Origin: Thinopyrum elongatum
Taxonomy: Eukaryota > Streptophyta > Magnoliopsida > Poales > Poaceae
Length of the DNA stretch: 64,000 nt
Assembly (NCBI GenBank): GCA_011799875.1
Contig: CM022301.1
Coordinates: 85,765,667-85,829,666, forward strand
Direction: 5' to 3'
Part shown: one piece after another, positions 24,413-36,385 of the stretch
How the letters are laid out: every line of letters begins with the position of its first letter
Position numbering within the stretch: the stretch's first letter is position 1
The notes under the pieces: model-generated
What the model saw: only the letters and a program-made list of their open reading frames with translations
Databases searched by the model: none
Told to the model about the DNA's origin: nothing
Made by a program: the position numbers and the translations under genes

Positions 24413-24627
24413 TTATTCCTCGGATGCAATAAAGTCTGTGGACTTTTTATATTTAATGTGGCTGCCCTATGGGCCTTGCTGTGTCTTCTTTCTGTATTTT
24501 ACAAAGTAAAAATGGACCTTATTCCTCGGATGCAATGAAGTCTGTGGACTTTTTATATTTAATGTGGCTGCCCTATGGGCCTTGCTGTGTCTTCTTTCTA
24601 TATTTTACAAAGCAAAAAATGGACCTT
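24413..24627 (+). repeat. 106-bp tandem duplication downstream of gene A
   Basis: Two nearly identical copies start TTATTCCTCGGATGCAAT at 24413 and 24519. Copy 1 holds AATAAAG, a possible polyadenylation signal; copy 2 reads AATGAAG at the same place. Confidence 0.9.
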
Positions 24628-24651
24628 ACTAATTTAGTTCTTCACTATTTA

Positions 24652-25019
24652 TGGGCTCTTGGTCGGCCTGGCGGAAAAAAACTTGCTTGCACAGCAGCGT
24701 TCTTGGTGTTGCCCCTTTGGGCTTCTTCTTGGATTGGGCCGTCCTCTTGTTTATTGGTGCTCCTAGGGTTGGGCCTTTGGGCTGCCCGTCTCTTTTGCTA
24801 TGCAAAAAACCCGTTATGGGCTTTCTTCCCAGCTCCCCTTTTGCGCCGCATTGTGTTTTCTGGGCTGGTGATTCTTCCTGGGCTTTTCAGAGGATGTTTC
24901 TTGCATTTGGTTTTTGGGCTTTCTGTATGTCTTATCTACATTCTCCCCTCTTTTTCTTAAAAACACTGTTTCCTTTCCATGTCTTCTAAAAAAAACTTGT
25001 GTGCTTTTTCTTAGGGTTA
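24652..25019 (+). promoter_or_regulatory. Site II (TGGGCY) cluster and telo-box upstream of Rep-helicase
   Basis: Nine TGGGCT/TGGGCC motifs, all in the same orientation, start at 24652, 24718, 24735, 24770, 24778, 24817, 24861, 24879 and 24915. A telo-box-like TTAGGGTTA follows at 25011-25019, and the first candidate Rep-helicase ATG is at 25235. In plants, site II motifs with a telo-box mark promoters of ribosomal protein and replication genes and are bound by TCP factors. A function here is inferred. Confidence 0.6.
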
Positions 25020-25234
25020 CTTTCGGCTGCCTTTCCCTTTCACTAAAGTGTGGGATATATCTTCTTCTTCTGTTAGAAAACAGAGTATGGTTTTCATAGG
25101 TTGCAGAAATTTACATGGGCTTTACAGAATTTTATTTGTTGAGGCTTGCTGCTTTGGTTCTTTGTTTCATTCATCGTGTTACGTCTCTGCTGCAGTGTGT
25201 CGCAGTCGTTCTTCATGTCGTTTGTCTGAATATC

Positions 25235-28200
25235 ATGCCTCCACGCCGTTCTGTTCGTCGTAAGGCCGATTCAAACAGCCATCAGCCACCTCCATGCCGT
25301 GTTGTTCGACAGAAACTATCTTTCTTTGGCCCGTCGTTACCGTACATATGCTCAGGGCTGCCCAAAAGGAAATGTATGAAATCCTCTGTCGAGTTAGGTT
25401 TCTTTTGTTTTACCGGTGTGCCTTCTGCACACTCTTGCTCTCTCTTCCTGATTGTGACATAGCCTCCGTTTTTTTAGATGATGGTTTCTTCCCCGTTCTT
25501 AGTCCAGAAATTACAGCTCGTAATAGAAAGAGGTGCAGGGTGATCGTCGATGGGCTTAGGGGGCATGGGCCTGTCATTCGGTCACCCTTAGACACTGACT
25601 GGGTTGGGTTCACGCTCGAGGAGTCTGAGATGTTGAAAGGTATGCTTGTTACTGGTGTTCCTAGAGGCTATCTTATGCTGCATTGCTTGTCTGCAATTGT
25701 TACTGAGACAAAATAAATTTTCAGCTGGGTACCGAAAGAGATCTTTCTACGGTGGCCCAGACTACAAGTGTCCCAGGTGTGAGGCAGTCTTCTGGTTCGA
25801 GGTGAGGGTGAAGTCAGAGTCCGCTATCACACTAAGGCGGGTGGTTTACAACAAATGTTGCAAGGGTGGTAAGGTGTATATTACACCTTTTAAAAAGCCA
25901 CCCTTGTTTCTCTCTGAATTGCTGAGATACAATGGTCCTCCGCGTAGCAAAGAGTTTATAAAAAAGATACGCCAGTACAACTGTCTCTTTGCGTTTACTT
26001 CTATGGGAACTACTGTTGATCGCTCGGTAAATGATGGTAATGGCCCAAATATATACAAAATAAATGGTCAGGTTTGCCATCGAATAGGGTCTCTTATGCC
26101 TAAGAAAGGAAACACCCCAAAGTATGCTGAATTGTATATATATGATACCCAGAATGAGATAAGAAATAGGATCCAGGCTTTAGACAAGGGTGAAAAGGGT
26201 AATGGTGTTTTAGACGAGTCCATTGTTGAAGGGTTGATGCACATGCTTGATGCGCACAATTCTTTTGTCAAAACATTTCGATCAGCTAGAGAAATACTAG
26301 AAGCCAATAAACATGCTGAAATAGCCATACGTTTAATTGCCCCTGGAGAATCTGATAGTCCACAGTTTAGTCTTCCTGCGACCGATGAGCTTACATCTTT
26401 GATGTTTGGTGAGTTTACGGTAGAAACTTCTTGTCGTGACATAATAATACATGGTAGGGATAACAATCTGCAACAGATATCTTCTTTGCAAACTTCATAT
26501 ATGCCTTTGCAGTATCCCCTTCTCTTCCCCTACGTCGAGCGTGGGTTCCAGCTTGGGATTAGATATATTGGTTCAGACCCCCTTGATACAACCAAAAGAA
26601 CTAGGCTTACCATGCAGGATTATTATTCCTATTGTCTCCACTACAGACCAGAACAACATAATCTATACCTTTGTTGTGGTTTGCTCTCCTCACAGGCCAT
26701 TGTAGATGCACGCGCTTGCATAGACGAGTGGAGATTGCATTTTATCATGAAGGCTAACAATGATCTTAGAGCGGAAAACTTGCAAGGGGTTACTGATGCT
26801 GTTGGAAAAGGGCAGACAGATGCAAGTTCTGTTGGCAAGAAAAACATACTTCCATCCTCTTTTACAGGTGGCCACCGTTATATGATTGAGAACTTCCAAG
26901 ATGTGGTAGCTATTTCGCGTGTGTTTGGCCCACCGGACCTTTTCACCACCTTCACCTGTAATCCCAAGTGGGGTGAAATAGCTGAAGCCTTGTCATCTGA
27001 GCCTGGGCAAATGCCTTTGAATCGAGCTGATCTTCCGGTTAGGGTTTATCACATGAAGCTAAATGACTATCTTCATGATATCAAGTCTGGGGAGGCATTT
27101 GGCCCTGTCGTAGCTGGTAATGCATGCTTTACGATTGATCCAGTTTCATTTCTTTAGGTTTTTGCCCTCTGGGCTCATGATAAAGCTTGTCTTTGCTTTG
27201 TTCACAGTCCTGCATACCGTAGAGTTTCAGAAAAGAGGGCTTCCTCATGCTCATATCCTGATCTGGCTTGATAGGAAGAAGCGGGAGGTTAGTCCTTCTT
27301 TGATTGACTCTTTTATATCGGCTACCATTCCTGATCCTGTAGCAGACCCTCTTGGATATGTTCTTGTTTCTGAGCATATGATGCATGGCCCATGTGGCAA
27401 AGATAATGATAAATGTCCTTGCATGAAAGATGGAATGTGTTCGAAAAAGTTTCCTAAGTCATTCCAGCTAGAAACCTCCATAGATGATGGTGGGTTCCCT
27501 GTGTATAGTCGCCCAGATAACGGTCGTTTTGTGGTGAAAAAAAAGGTTAAACTTGATAACAGGCATGTTGTTCCTTATAATTTACTCATGCTGAAAAAAT
27601 ACCAAGCGCATATTAATGTTGAGTGGTGCAATAAAACTCATGTGATCAAGTATCTTTACAAGTATGTTACAAAGGGTCCTGATTTTTTGAAAACTTTGTT
27701 TGAAAGCATCAAAAACAAGAATGGTATTGAGATTGATGAGATCATGGAATATAGAGAATGCCGCTACATATGTGATAAAGATGGTTGCTGGAGAATATAT
27801 GGCTTTGATATACACAGTAAAATGCCTTCTGTTGAGAGATTACCAATTCACCTATTAAATAAACACATAGTACGCTTCAATGTAAAGGCAAACCTAAAGT
27901 CGGTTGTTGACGATGCCTGGCTACAGAGAACGATGTTGACAGAGTTGTTTGTGGCTAACAGATCTCATCCGAATGCTAGGTCTCTTACTTATTGCGACTT
28001 CCCAACCAAATGGACTTGGCTAGGAAACAAGAAACAATGGATTCCTAAGACCTCAAGTTATAGGATCGGTAGGATTTATTATGTACATCCTACAACTGGA
28101 GAACTTTACTATCTTAGAATGCTGCTCATGATTGTTAAAGGTGCCAAGTCTTATGCAGATGTTAGAACCTATAATGGGATTTTGTATAAAACTTTCAAAG

Positions 28201-30094
28201 AGGCATGTGCTGCTAGGGGCTTGCTTGGAGATGATCTCGAATGGTATAGTGCATTTGATGAGGCTTTAACCTGGGGTATGGGAGATCAATTACGTAGGAT
28301 TTTTGTTACAATACTTGTCCATTGTGGGGTTAATGATGAAAATGCTTTTTTTGAAAAATATTGGTTGGACTTGGCTCAAGATATTGAATACCGTATAAAG
28401 CGCTCCTTTCATGATGATGATCATATTGTGCCTGCTGATGAATTGAGAGATATGTTACTTGATAAACTGACCATTCTATTTGCTAAAAATGGATCTAATA
28501 TTCTAGATCACATTCTACCATTAAAGGCTGTATATGATGATGACTTAGATGAAAATGGTATGATAAATGATGAACTATGTGCTGATCCTAAAGCTGAGCT
28601 TATAAAAGCAGAAACCATGTACAACCAGCTTAATCCAGATCAACTCCTAGCTTACAAGAGTATTATTGATAGGGTTATATCTGGAAAGCCTGGCTTCTTC
28701 TTTGTTTCTGGATATGGCGGGACTGGGAAAACTTTTCTCTGGAGTGCTATAGTTGCTTATCTTAGAGGCAAGGAGAGGATTGTTCTCACAGTTGCATCTT
28801 CTGGGGTTGCAGCACTTCTTTTGCCTGGAGGTAGAACTGCTCATTCTAGGTTTAAAATACCGATCTGTCTAGATGACAATGGAACGTGTGATATAAAAAG
28901 ATCTAGCAAGTTGGCAGAGATGATTGAATCAGCCTCACTAATAATTTGGGATGAAGCTCTAATGTCACATCGTAGGTGCTTTGAGGCTCTAGATCGTAGT
29001 TTGCGTGATATTTTATCTGCTAATGATCCTTCTATTGCTGACATGCCTTTTGGTGGTAAGGTTGTGGTTTTGGGTGGTGATCTGAGACAGATTTTACCAG
29101 TCATTAAGGGTGGGACTCGCACCCAGGTTATTAATGCTGTTGTAACAAATTCGCCTCTATGGCAGTTCATAGAAATTCTGCATCTTAAGATAAACATGCG
29201 TTTAGCTGTGCAAACGATAGACCCTATTCTACAAGCTGAGGTAGCTTCCTTTGCTGATTGGATCTTGGGTGTAGGTGATGGCACATCACCTTGTGTGGCT
29301 CGGCAAGGAGAACATGAACCAAGTTGGATAACAATTCCTGATGACATGTTGGTCCATTCTGAAGATAATAGAATAGCTGCTATTGTTAGTGCTGTATATA
29401 TAGACTTTGCTAAAAACTGTTCAAATCCAAAGTACTTGCGTCAAAGGGCTATCCTAACAACAACTAATGATCTAGCTCAGGAAGTTAATGAGCATGTGCT
29501 AACCTTGATGCCTTCTGCCGAGAGGGAATATCTAAGCTATGATTCTATTGGAAATGCTGCCGATGCAATGCGTAACATGGATGTATTTTATCCTGTTGAA
29601 TACCTAAACACAATTAAATTAACAATTTCCCACAGCATAAACTAATTTTGAAAAGGGGTGTGCCCATCATGCTCCTTAGAAATTTAAGTCAAGCAACTGG
29701 TCTTTGTAATGGTACTCGTCTTATTGTCCCTAAGCTGGGTGAGAAGGTCATAGAGGCTATTATTATGACTGGTTCTAATATCGGAGATGTTGTATACATT
29801 CCAAGGATTTGCCTCACTACCAAGGATCCTAGATGGCCATTTACTCTGCATCGTCGCCAATTTCCGGTTAGGGTTTCTTATGCCATGACCATCAATAAAA
29901 GCCAGGGACAGACTCTCTCAGCTGTTGGATTATACCTTAAAAGCCCTGTTTTTACTCATGGCCAGCTTTATGTGGCAGTCTCACGTGTCACTTCTAAGAA
30001 AAATTTGAAAATACTTATTGAAAATGAAGATGGCACGCTTGGATCTCAGACTAGAAACATTGTTTTCTCTGAGATCTTTCAGTCTCTAGAATAA
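25235..30094 (+). pseudogene. Helitron Rep-helicase (RepHel), one frameshift
   Basis: RepHel nicks and strand-transfers Helitron DNA (HUH Rep domain) and unwinds it (Pif1-like helicase). Exons as read are (25235?)-25639, 25725-27116 and 27208-30094; both introns are phase 1 and join in frame. Visible parts in order are an N-terminal zinc motif (CPRC, about 25770), the Helitron-like N domain, HUH LPHAHILIW (27240-27266) and the two-tyrosine motif YLYKY (27651-27665). The helicase follows, with Walker A GYGGTGKT (28710-28733), Walker B IIWDEA (about 28939-28956), GGDLRQILP and the C-terminal SQGQT and VAVSRV motifs. The frame is open from 27208 to about 29610. A one-base shift between 29600 and 29645 then breaks it, with the proper frame resuming to the stop at 30092-30094. 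The N-terminal start is uncertain: frames disagree between 25235 and 25480. Confidence 0.95.
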
Positions 30095-30475
30095 TCTTTA
30101 TGTCACATGTTATTTTGCGAGCTACTTTTGGTCTCACTACTGCTTACTGTTTTCACATGACTCCTGATTTTGATGATGCCTTTTGTTTGCGTGATCCCTT
30201 TTCAGCAAGGTTTGAGATTGTAAATACTATTTTCCCCGCCGTCACCCATTGCCTCGGATAGTATCTATGTTATAGATGGTTTTGAGCCTTGTCTTAGACT
30301 CTATCATTCGTTCTTTCTTCATAGCTATATTTACGTCTTCAAACTATTTTCATAGTTTGCTTGGTATGTTTGTTCGCTTCAATTTAATTAGGTATGCTAT
30401 CATATTGCTGTGCTTAATATAACTCTTCTGTATGTGTTTTTATCTTCCTAAGCAGCGCTGTGTTTGCCTTTGTAG
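30095..30475 (+). other. RepHel-RPA intergenic DNA
   Basis: These 381 bp are T-rich, with no TGGGCY motif and no telo-box. The last bases are a pyrimidine-rich tract and TTTGTAG abutting the RPA ATG, which looks like a splice acceptor. Confidence 0.5.
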
Positions 30476-33414
30476 ATGGCACATCAACTGCTTTCTGAGA
30501 TACACAACCACAGCAAGAAATGGGCTGTCTCTGTCCTTGTATCTCGCCTCTGGTTCTATCGCGGAGGAACTGACAATGGACCCATCCAACATATGGACTT
30601 AGTTGTTCTTGATAGCCAGGTATGCCTTGTGCATGCCTGAATGAACACCGTTTGTCTATGTTGAAGCTAGGCTGTCTTTATAGTCATTCGTTTTGTTCAC
30701 AGGGCAATCATATGTACGTGCAGATACCGCCTCAGGCAGCAGAACGCCTGCAGCATGAACTAGAGGAAGGAAAGGTCTACATGATGACTAGGTTCAACTG
30801 CATTGAGTCAAAGCCTGCCTTTATGGCTGTTGAGAGCCCGTACATGATCGAGTTCACCAGGTTCAGTGATGCAGTGCCTCGCCCAGGCTTGGAAGCAGAC
30901 TACCCGTTCTGTACCTATAATCTGGTCCCATTTGAAGACATTCCCAGGCCAGGTGGCCGTCCTGTCCGTTTTCTTGGTAAGTTCTGATGATACATGCCTA
31001 CCCATAGAAAATATCTCATTCTAAAGTTTTGGAAGGCTCATGCTTTTGTGGATCCTTTCATTTTGAAGATGTCATTGGAAGGATAACTACTGTTTCTGAT
31101 GTGATCCCTATCCATTCATCTCACCAGCCAGAACCATCAAACACAAGGACGATAATCCTCACTGACTTATAGTGAGTTTAGTTGCTGTTTTATTATGCTC
31201 AGGCCCTTTACAATAGTTGTGCCCTGAGTGCTTTGCTCATCCGTGAATGGTGTGGAATCTATAGGGGCCAGGAGCTGAGGCTGGTCCTCTGGGGTAACCG
31301 CGCAGTTGAATTTGAGGCAGAGGCAGTGCGGGCAAGGGACGAAAAGCAGGCTGTCATTGCAATTTTCGTGGGAACATTGCCTAAGATGAATCAAGGTAGT
31401 CACTTTACGTGTGTGTTCTACCTGAAACTATGGTCTATTATGCTACTTTATATTGAATTCTGTGCAACCTGCTCATCCTCTGTCATGTTTGGTAACCACA
31501 CAGGTGTTAAAGGACTTAGCGGTAGCTCTGCCTGCCGCTGGTACATCAATGAGGATCTGCCTGTTATAAATGACTTCCGCAACAGGTAATATTTATGTTC
31601 TTGCTGATGGACTGCTTGTTATCTTTCCTTTGCTTATGAAGATACTGCTTCTTATTTCACTATAACCCTGGCTGACTCCTTTGTTTTACACAGGCTTGGA
31701 ACTAATTTTACACCTATTGATGTCAATGCTGTTATCGATGGAGGGTCGCTTCCTGCTCGTATCTATGATGCTCCGGTCGAAATGACCGTGTCAGAATTCC
31801 TTAAGCTCGACCCTTATGAGAGCGGGGTATGTTTATTGTCTTTTCATGCTTTCCAAATGTTCCTTTTTACTTTTGTTGTTTGTATACCCAATACTGAATG
31901 ATGCTGTTTACACAGGAAAAAAGATTCATCTGCACCGTTACGGTCGAAAGGCTTACTCCTGATCAGCGCTGGTGGTTCTTCTCTTGCTCTTCCTGCAGCA
32001 AGACCTCAACAATGATGGGATCGCAGTACCAATGCACTAATCCTAACTGCTCAGCTAAAGAAGCACAGGAAATGTATGTGCCTTGCTCACTCTCTGCTTG
32101 GTGTCCGCTCATTTACAGTTGTTTATTCTCAAGCTTGCTGACTAATTTCATTCTGCTAATGACATGTGCAGATACTGTGTTTCTGTCCTTGCACGTGATG
32201 ATGTGGATGAGGCTGAGTTTGTTATGTTTGATAAGGTCGGAAAAGCAGCTGTGGGAAAGCCGCTTCTCACCATACTGAAGTTTAGAAACCCAGGGCTTGT
32301 AACCATACAAGAAATTGCTCGTGTGCCAATGGTTGACAGGATTGCTCCACCGGAAGTTAATCAGGTTGTTGGGCAGAAGTATAAGCTCCTGGTGTCCATT
32401 TCAAAGAGAAGCTTTTCAACCACTAGCGAGCAGTTGTCATTCCAGGTTGTAAAGATTATGGAAACCTACAAGCCTCAGTTAAGCTCATCTGCTTTTGGCT
32501 GTATTCCTGGGACGTCCGGAGCATCGTCTTCTGCCTCACTGATTGACAGTCCAGCAACTTCTGCAATGTTTACACCAAATACGCCAAACATCCATCAAAT
32601 GCAGCCTGGAAGCTCATCAGGAAGCCTTGCTATAGGCTATCAACCACCTGCAGGCGAGGTGTGTAGTTGTCTTAACTTACCTTCTACTATGCTCTTTGTT
32701 CGGTTTGAATGCCAGCAGGCTATTTTAATTCTTCTAACTGCCTCTTGATGCATAGACACGCACACCAACTTCAAAGCTCAGTGTCAGTCTCCTTCCAACT
32801 GCATCCCCAGGGTATACCTTTTGAAACAGAGCAATACAATGCACTTGACTGTTTTATTGCACTCATGTTTGTCTTTTTTTGTGTGTAGCAAATCGCCATG
32901 CCCAGCCGGTAGTGCCAGACGTGCCTTATTTCCAGGTCTTGATAAGAAAGCAGCTCCACTAGAAGAGCCTGTGAAGAAGCCTGATGAAACAGCAGAGGTA
33001 AAGCTATTTCACTGCTGCTTATTTGTAGTGCCATACAACCAAATGCTATCTTACATAGATGGCCATAAATATATTCTGTTGGACACTGTCTAGCTGATTG
33101 AATGAGCTGAAACATACTTGAACCAATTCATTTACCTTCGGGTGTTGATATCTCTTCTTGCTCTGTGATCAAACGATTGCTAGGTGCACCAGGAGGAATC
33201 TGATGGCAAGGTCGAAGCTCCTTCAGTTGCTGTTGAGGAAAAGAATGACAAGGATGAGCAGAACCAGAAGCTCAAAAACAAAAGGTGCCGGTTTCTATGC
33301 TTTGTATCTGCCTCTGCATTCTTGGAATCTATATAAATATAGCACTCGTTCATTTCTAACTACAACACTTTTCTATAAAGGAACCCTGCTGCTGGAAAGG
33401 GAACTGGGACATGA
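30476..33414 (+). CDS. Helitron RPA70-like single-strand DNA-binding protein
   Basis: RPA-like proteins coat single-stranded DNA and are a known cargo of plant Helitrons. Twelve exons can be read: 30476-30619, 30703-30976, 31069-31171, about 31218-31395, 31504-31585, 31694-31826, 31915-32073, 32172-32658, 32756-32811, 32889-32997, 33184-33284 and 33381-33414 (stop). Most have good GT/AG sites. The first exons give a DUF223-type OB fold. The middle (PRPGGRPVRFL, DVIGRITTVSD) resembles RPA DBD-B. Exon 7 carries a zinc ribbon (CSSCSK..., CTNPNC) as in DBD-C. A Ser/Pro-rich linker and a Lys/Glu-rich tail end it. The junction of exons 3 and 4 is doubtful: the strong donor at 31171 needs an unusual acceptor near 31217. 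No other lesion is seen. Confidence 0.9.
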
Positions 33415-34221
33415 AAGAAACCAAAGCAGTAACTACTCTGCGCTAGCTACGCAGAGATATATTACCTATAGGTACAGCCCAAATCCGTTCTCTCATGCTG
33501 TTGCTGGATTCCTTTCCTATAAACATGCTTTAACTTTGTCTTCTATCCTATGTTTTGCTGTAGACTACCTATGCTGTAATGTTAGCTTCTCCTCGACGAC
33601 ATCACGGGAGAAAGATGATCATTCATGCAACTAGCCTCATCATCAACAGCGCTCCACCTCAATGCTCTTTGACCAGCTTCAAGACGAGCCCGTTGATGCG
33701 TATCCGTTGATGCGTATGCTACCTGCGTGAACTTTAGTGTAACTGAATGCTCCTTATTAAGCATGCCTGAAACTAGAGTCTTTGGCTGCTCGAGTAGCAG
33801 TGTCAAAGCAAGACAAAAACAAAAACTCCTCTATATAATCAAGTGAACTCTAGCCTATTATGTGTGTGCTGTTCGCTTGTGATTTGCCTTTCTATGCGTG
33901 ATATGCTGCCCCATAGAATACAGATGATTTCTTCTTCTCATAGATAATTTTGTTTCTCCCCCGTGTTTTAGGCTTTGGTCATCTCCTTCTTTTTTCATAG
34001 CCTTTAAGGCTCTGACCCATTCCTGTTTTTGCTTCGGCCCAGTAGGCCCATTCTTAGCCGTGACTCATATCCAGACAAGTTGTGTAGCTGAGGACTGGCC
34101 TATGTGCTGTCCCCCATAACCTGCACACTCTCTTGCTCCACCCCACCAATCCCGCCGTCACACTCCCCGCGCATCCATTTCTAGGGTTTCTTCCCTCGCT
34201 ACATCTTGGTACCCTGGGCTT
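33415..34221 (+). promoter_or_regulatory. RPA 3' region and promoter of the DUF4283-like gene
   Basis: No coding frame is convincing here. Near the next gene are two GGCCCA motifs (34036-34041, 34045-34050; reverse TGGGCC) and a reverse telo-box TAGGGTTT (34182-34189), 33 bp before the ATG at 34222. The arrangement matches the one upstream of RepHel and of gene B. Confidence 0.6.
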
Positions 34222-35801
34222 ATGGTGTCGTCTTCTTCAACCGATGAAGCTGCATCCTATACTGTTGTTTCAGTTCAAGGTAGATTCCATTCTTTCCCTA
34301 TTCCTCTAAGCTGAGCCGCTGCACCTGTATTCTTAGATCCAGTCATCCTTTCTAAGCGCCTAAGCTGGCGGAGTCGTTTAGCCTAAGCTGTTTTATAATC
34401 CTGCTAGGTATTTCGTCCTCGTCTGTCTCTTCAAGAAGAAATATTACAAGGGCTTTTTTTTCTTATGGTGAAACAAAATGCCCAGAGATCCGGACACACT
34501 ACCATTTCCAAATCATTTTCTCTCCTGATAGTAGAACTGCACGAAGGCACTTTGATGATGCATTGGCTAAAGCTTTTCAACTAGAATGCGATGAAATTGT
34601 TACTTTTGATGCTCCTGACCAGGAATTCTTAGTTAGCATCCCAAACAAGCAGCAGAACAGACAAGCAATCGAGTTCCTTCAGTCCGAACAGAGGCTTAGC
34701 CTGGGCAATATATACTTTACGACTCTCTGTGCAGATGAAAGCCCACCATTTCGTGGCACACCAACCTATGATTTCCATGATAACCATGCCGGATCCCAGG
34801 TCTTAGTTGAAATAAGAAACCTCCCGCTGCACCTTTGGACATTCAAGACAGCAGATTTTATGCTGCATCCATATTGTGTCGTCTCTGAGCTTTACCCTGA
34901 CACAATCGCCTACAACAATCTTTTCACGTTCCGATGCATCTGTTGGACAGACACGCCAGAAAATGTGCCATTGCGGATGAATATCAAGATCAGATGTAGG
35001 TTTAGGGATCGAGCAAACACGGCAGCAGGGATCCACCTGGACATGTTCACTGTGCTTATTAGTGTGCTTAACAACCCTTTCAGGAAGATGATGAGGCCTA
35101 TTGAGCCATTACCACCTGTACCAGATGCTCGGGACGCCACCATCGGTGCTGCTGCCCCACACTGTTTTCTTCACGACACGGAGGTCGACCCCGATAGATT
35201 CCAAGAGCTTTCACACTCTATAATCCTCAAACGAGAAGATGGTGCTGAACCCATAGGCACAAAGGAAATATTTTCTGCGGTAATTCGCTATATACCAGCA
35301 TCGAGATACGTCAGGGTGAAGCCGATTAGCTTTGATGCTTTCCTTGTGTAATATCAAGGGGATGTTCAGTATGCTACATTTGCAGCATTCAGATCAACTG
35401 TTCTTACAAGGGGACACATTGAGCTAGGTGGCCACATCTTCAGAGCTATTCCTTGGTGTCCTTCTTATGGTGGCCAGCAAATTTCTCTTACCCGATTTAT
35501 TCGTGTGAGTGTAAGTGAACTTCCGGTTGGAATCCTCCAACACGACATAGCAAGCCAGCTGTTGAGCCCGTTTGTTTTGGTCGAAGGAAATGATTTGCCT
35601 GGACAGGGCTTCATAAATACACACAAATATGACAGTTTCGGCTGGGTTGATAGTGTGATTGATATCCCAGACTATATTACCATCTACATAACACCTCATG
35701 AATGCCAGTCAGACTATATGCATACAGGACATCATTACATGCCGCTGTACACGCGGCGGGCAAAAATAATAGTTCGATCTCCAACTATGCTGGAAAACTA
35801 A
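34222..35801 (+). pseudogene. DUF4283-like Helitron accessory protein, one nonsense codon
   Basis: Exon 1 (34222-34279) encodes a Ser/Thr-rich start. Exon 2 (34408-35801) continues in frame for 464 codons but contains TAA at 35349-35351. The frame stays open afterwards to the natural stop at 35799-35801, so a single nonsense change is the only lesion. The middle (VEIRNLPLHLWTF, YPDTI, FRCICWTDTPENVP, about 34809-34984) has the pattern of DUF4283 proteins that are widespread in grass genomes, often near zinc knuckles. No zinc knuckle is visible here. Its role in a Helitron is unknown; RNA or nucleic-acid binding is a guess. It could be a captured host gene. Confidence 0.6.
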
Positions 35802-36256
35802 GGTATAATATATGTGTGAGTCAATTTATGTACACATACTGACAAGGTCCTATGATATAACAGTGAACTTGTTTCTTCATTTCCCACAGGAATATTGCTA
35901 CGATGAAGCCTAGAAAAGGTGATGTATTCTACTCTCCGAGTGAACTGCTATAAATCAAATAGGGAAGAAGATCGGAAAATCCAACTGCCTATTACAGATG
36001 GCTTATTAGCAAGCAACCTTACTATGCTACCAGTGTGTTTTTATTTTCAAACTGTAATGCCGGTTTAAGACCTTAGATACTCAGCTTTCCACTCCATTTG
36101 TAAGACTGTATTGCCTGCTTCTGTTTGCTATTACCTAAGATCAACAATTAGCGTGGCCCTTTGTGTACTTTTCTATTCGCCTTTATTATTTGACACAGCT
36201 CCTACGTTTCTATTCGGATTCCAGCTACTATGGGGGCCCTTGGGTGTTGTGGTGTA

Positions 36257-36336
36257 TGGGCCCAGAGACAATGGCCCAGCCAAAAGGCCCATAGGTATAT
36301 CATATATTGCTATGAAGACAGCCAGATGAAACCCTA
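36257..36336 (+). promoter_or_regulatory. Site II motifs and telo-box upstream of gene B
   Basis: The palindrome TGGGCCCA (36257-36264), GGCCCA (36273-36278) and GGCCCA (36286-36291) are followed by the telo-box AAACCCTA (36329-36336). The ATG is 50 bp further at 36386. Confidence 0.6.
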
Positions 36337-36385
36337 GATCGGCAGAGTGTTCTCTCCCGCACGTTTAGTACCTCGCTCTCAAACA

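Noticed and set aside
30476..33414. RPA-like gene considered as an ordinary host gene
   Set aside because: It lies between RepHel and other genes inside clear Helitron termini, and RPA is a known plant Helitron gene.
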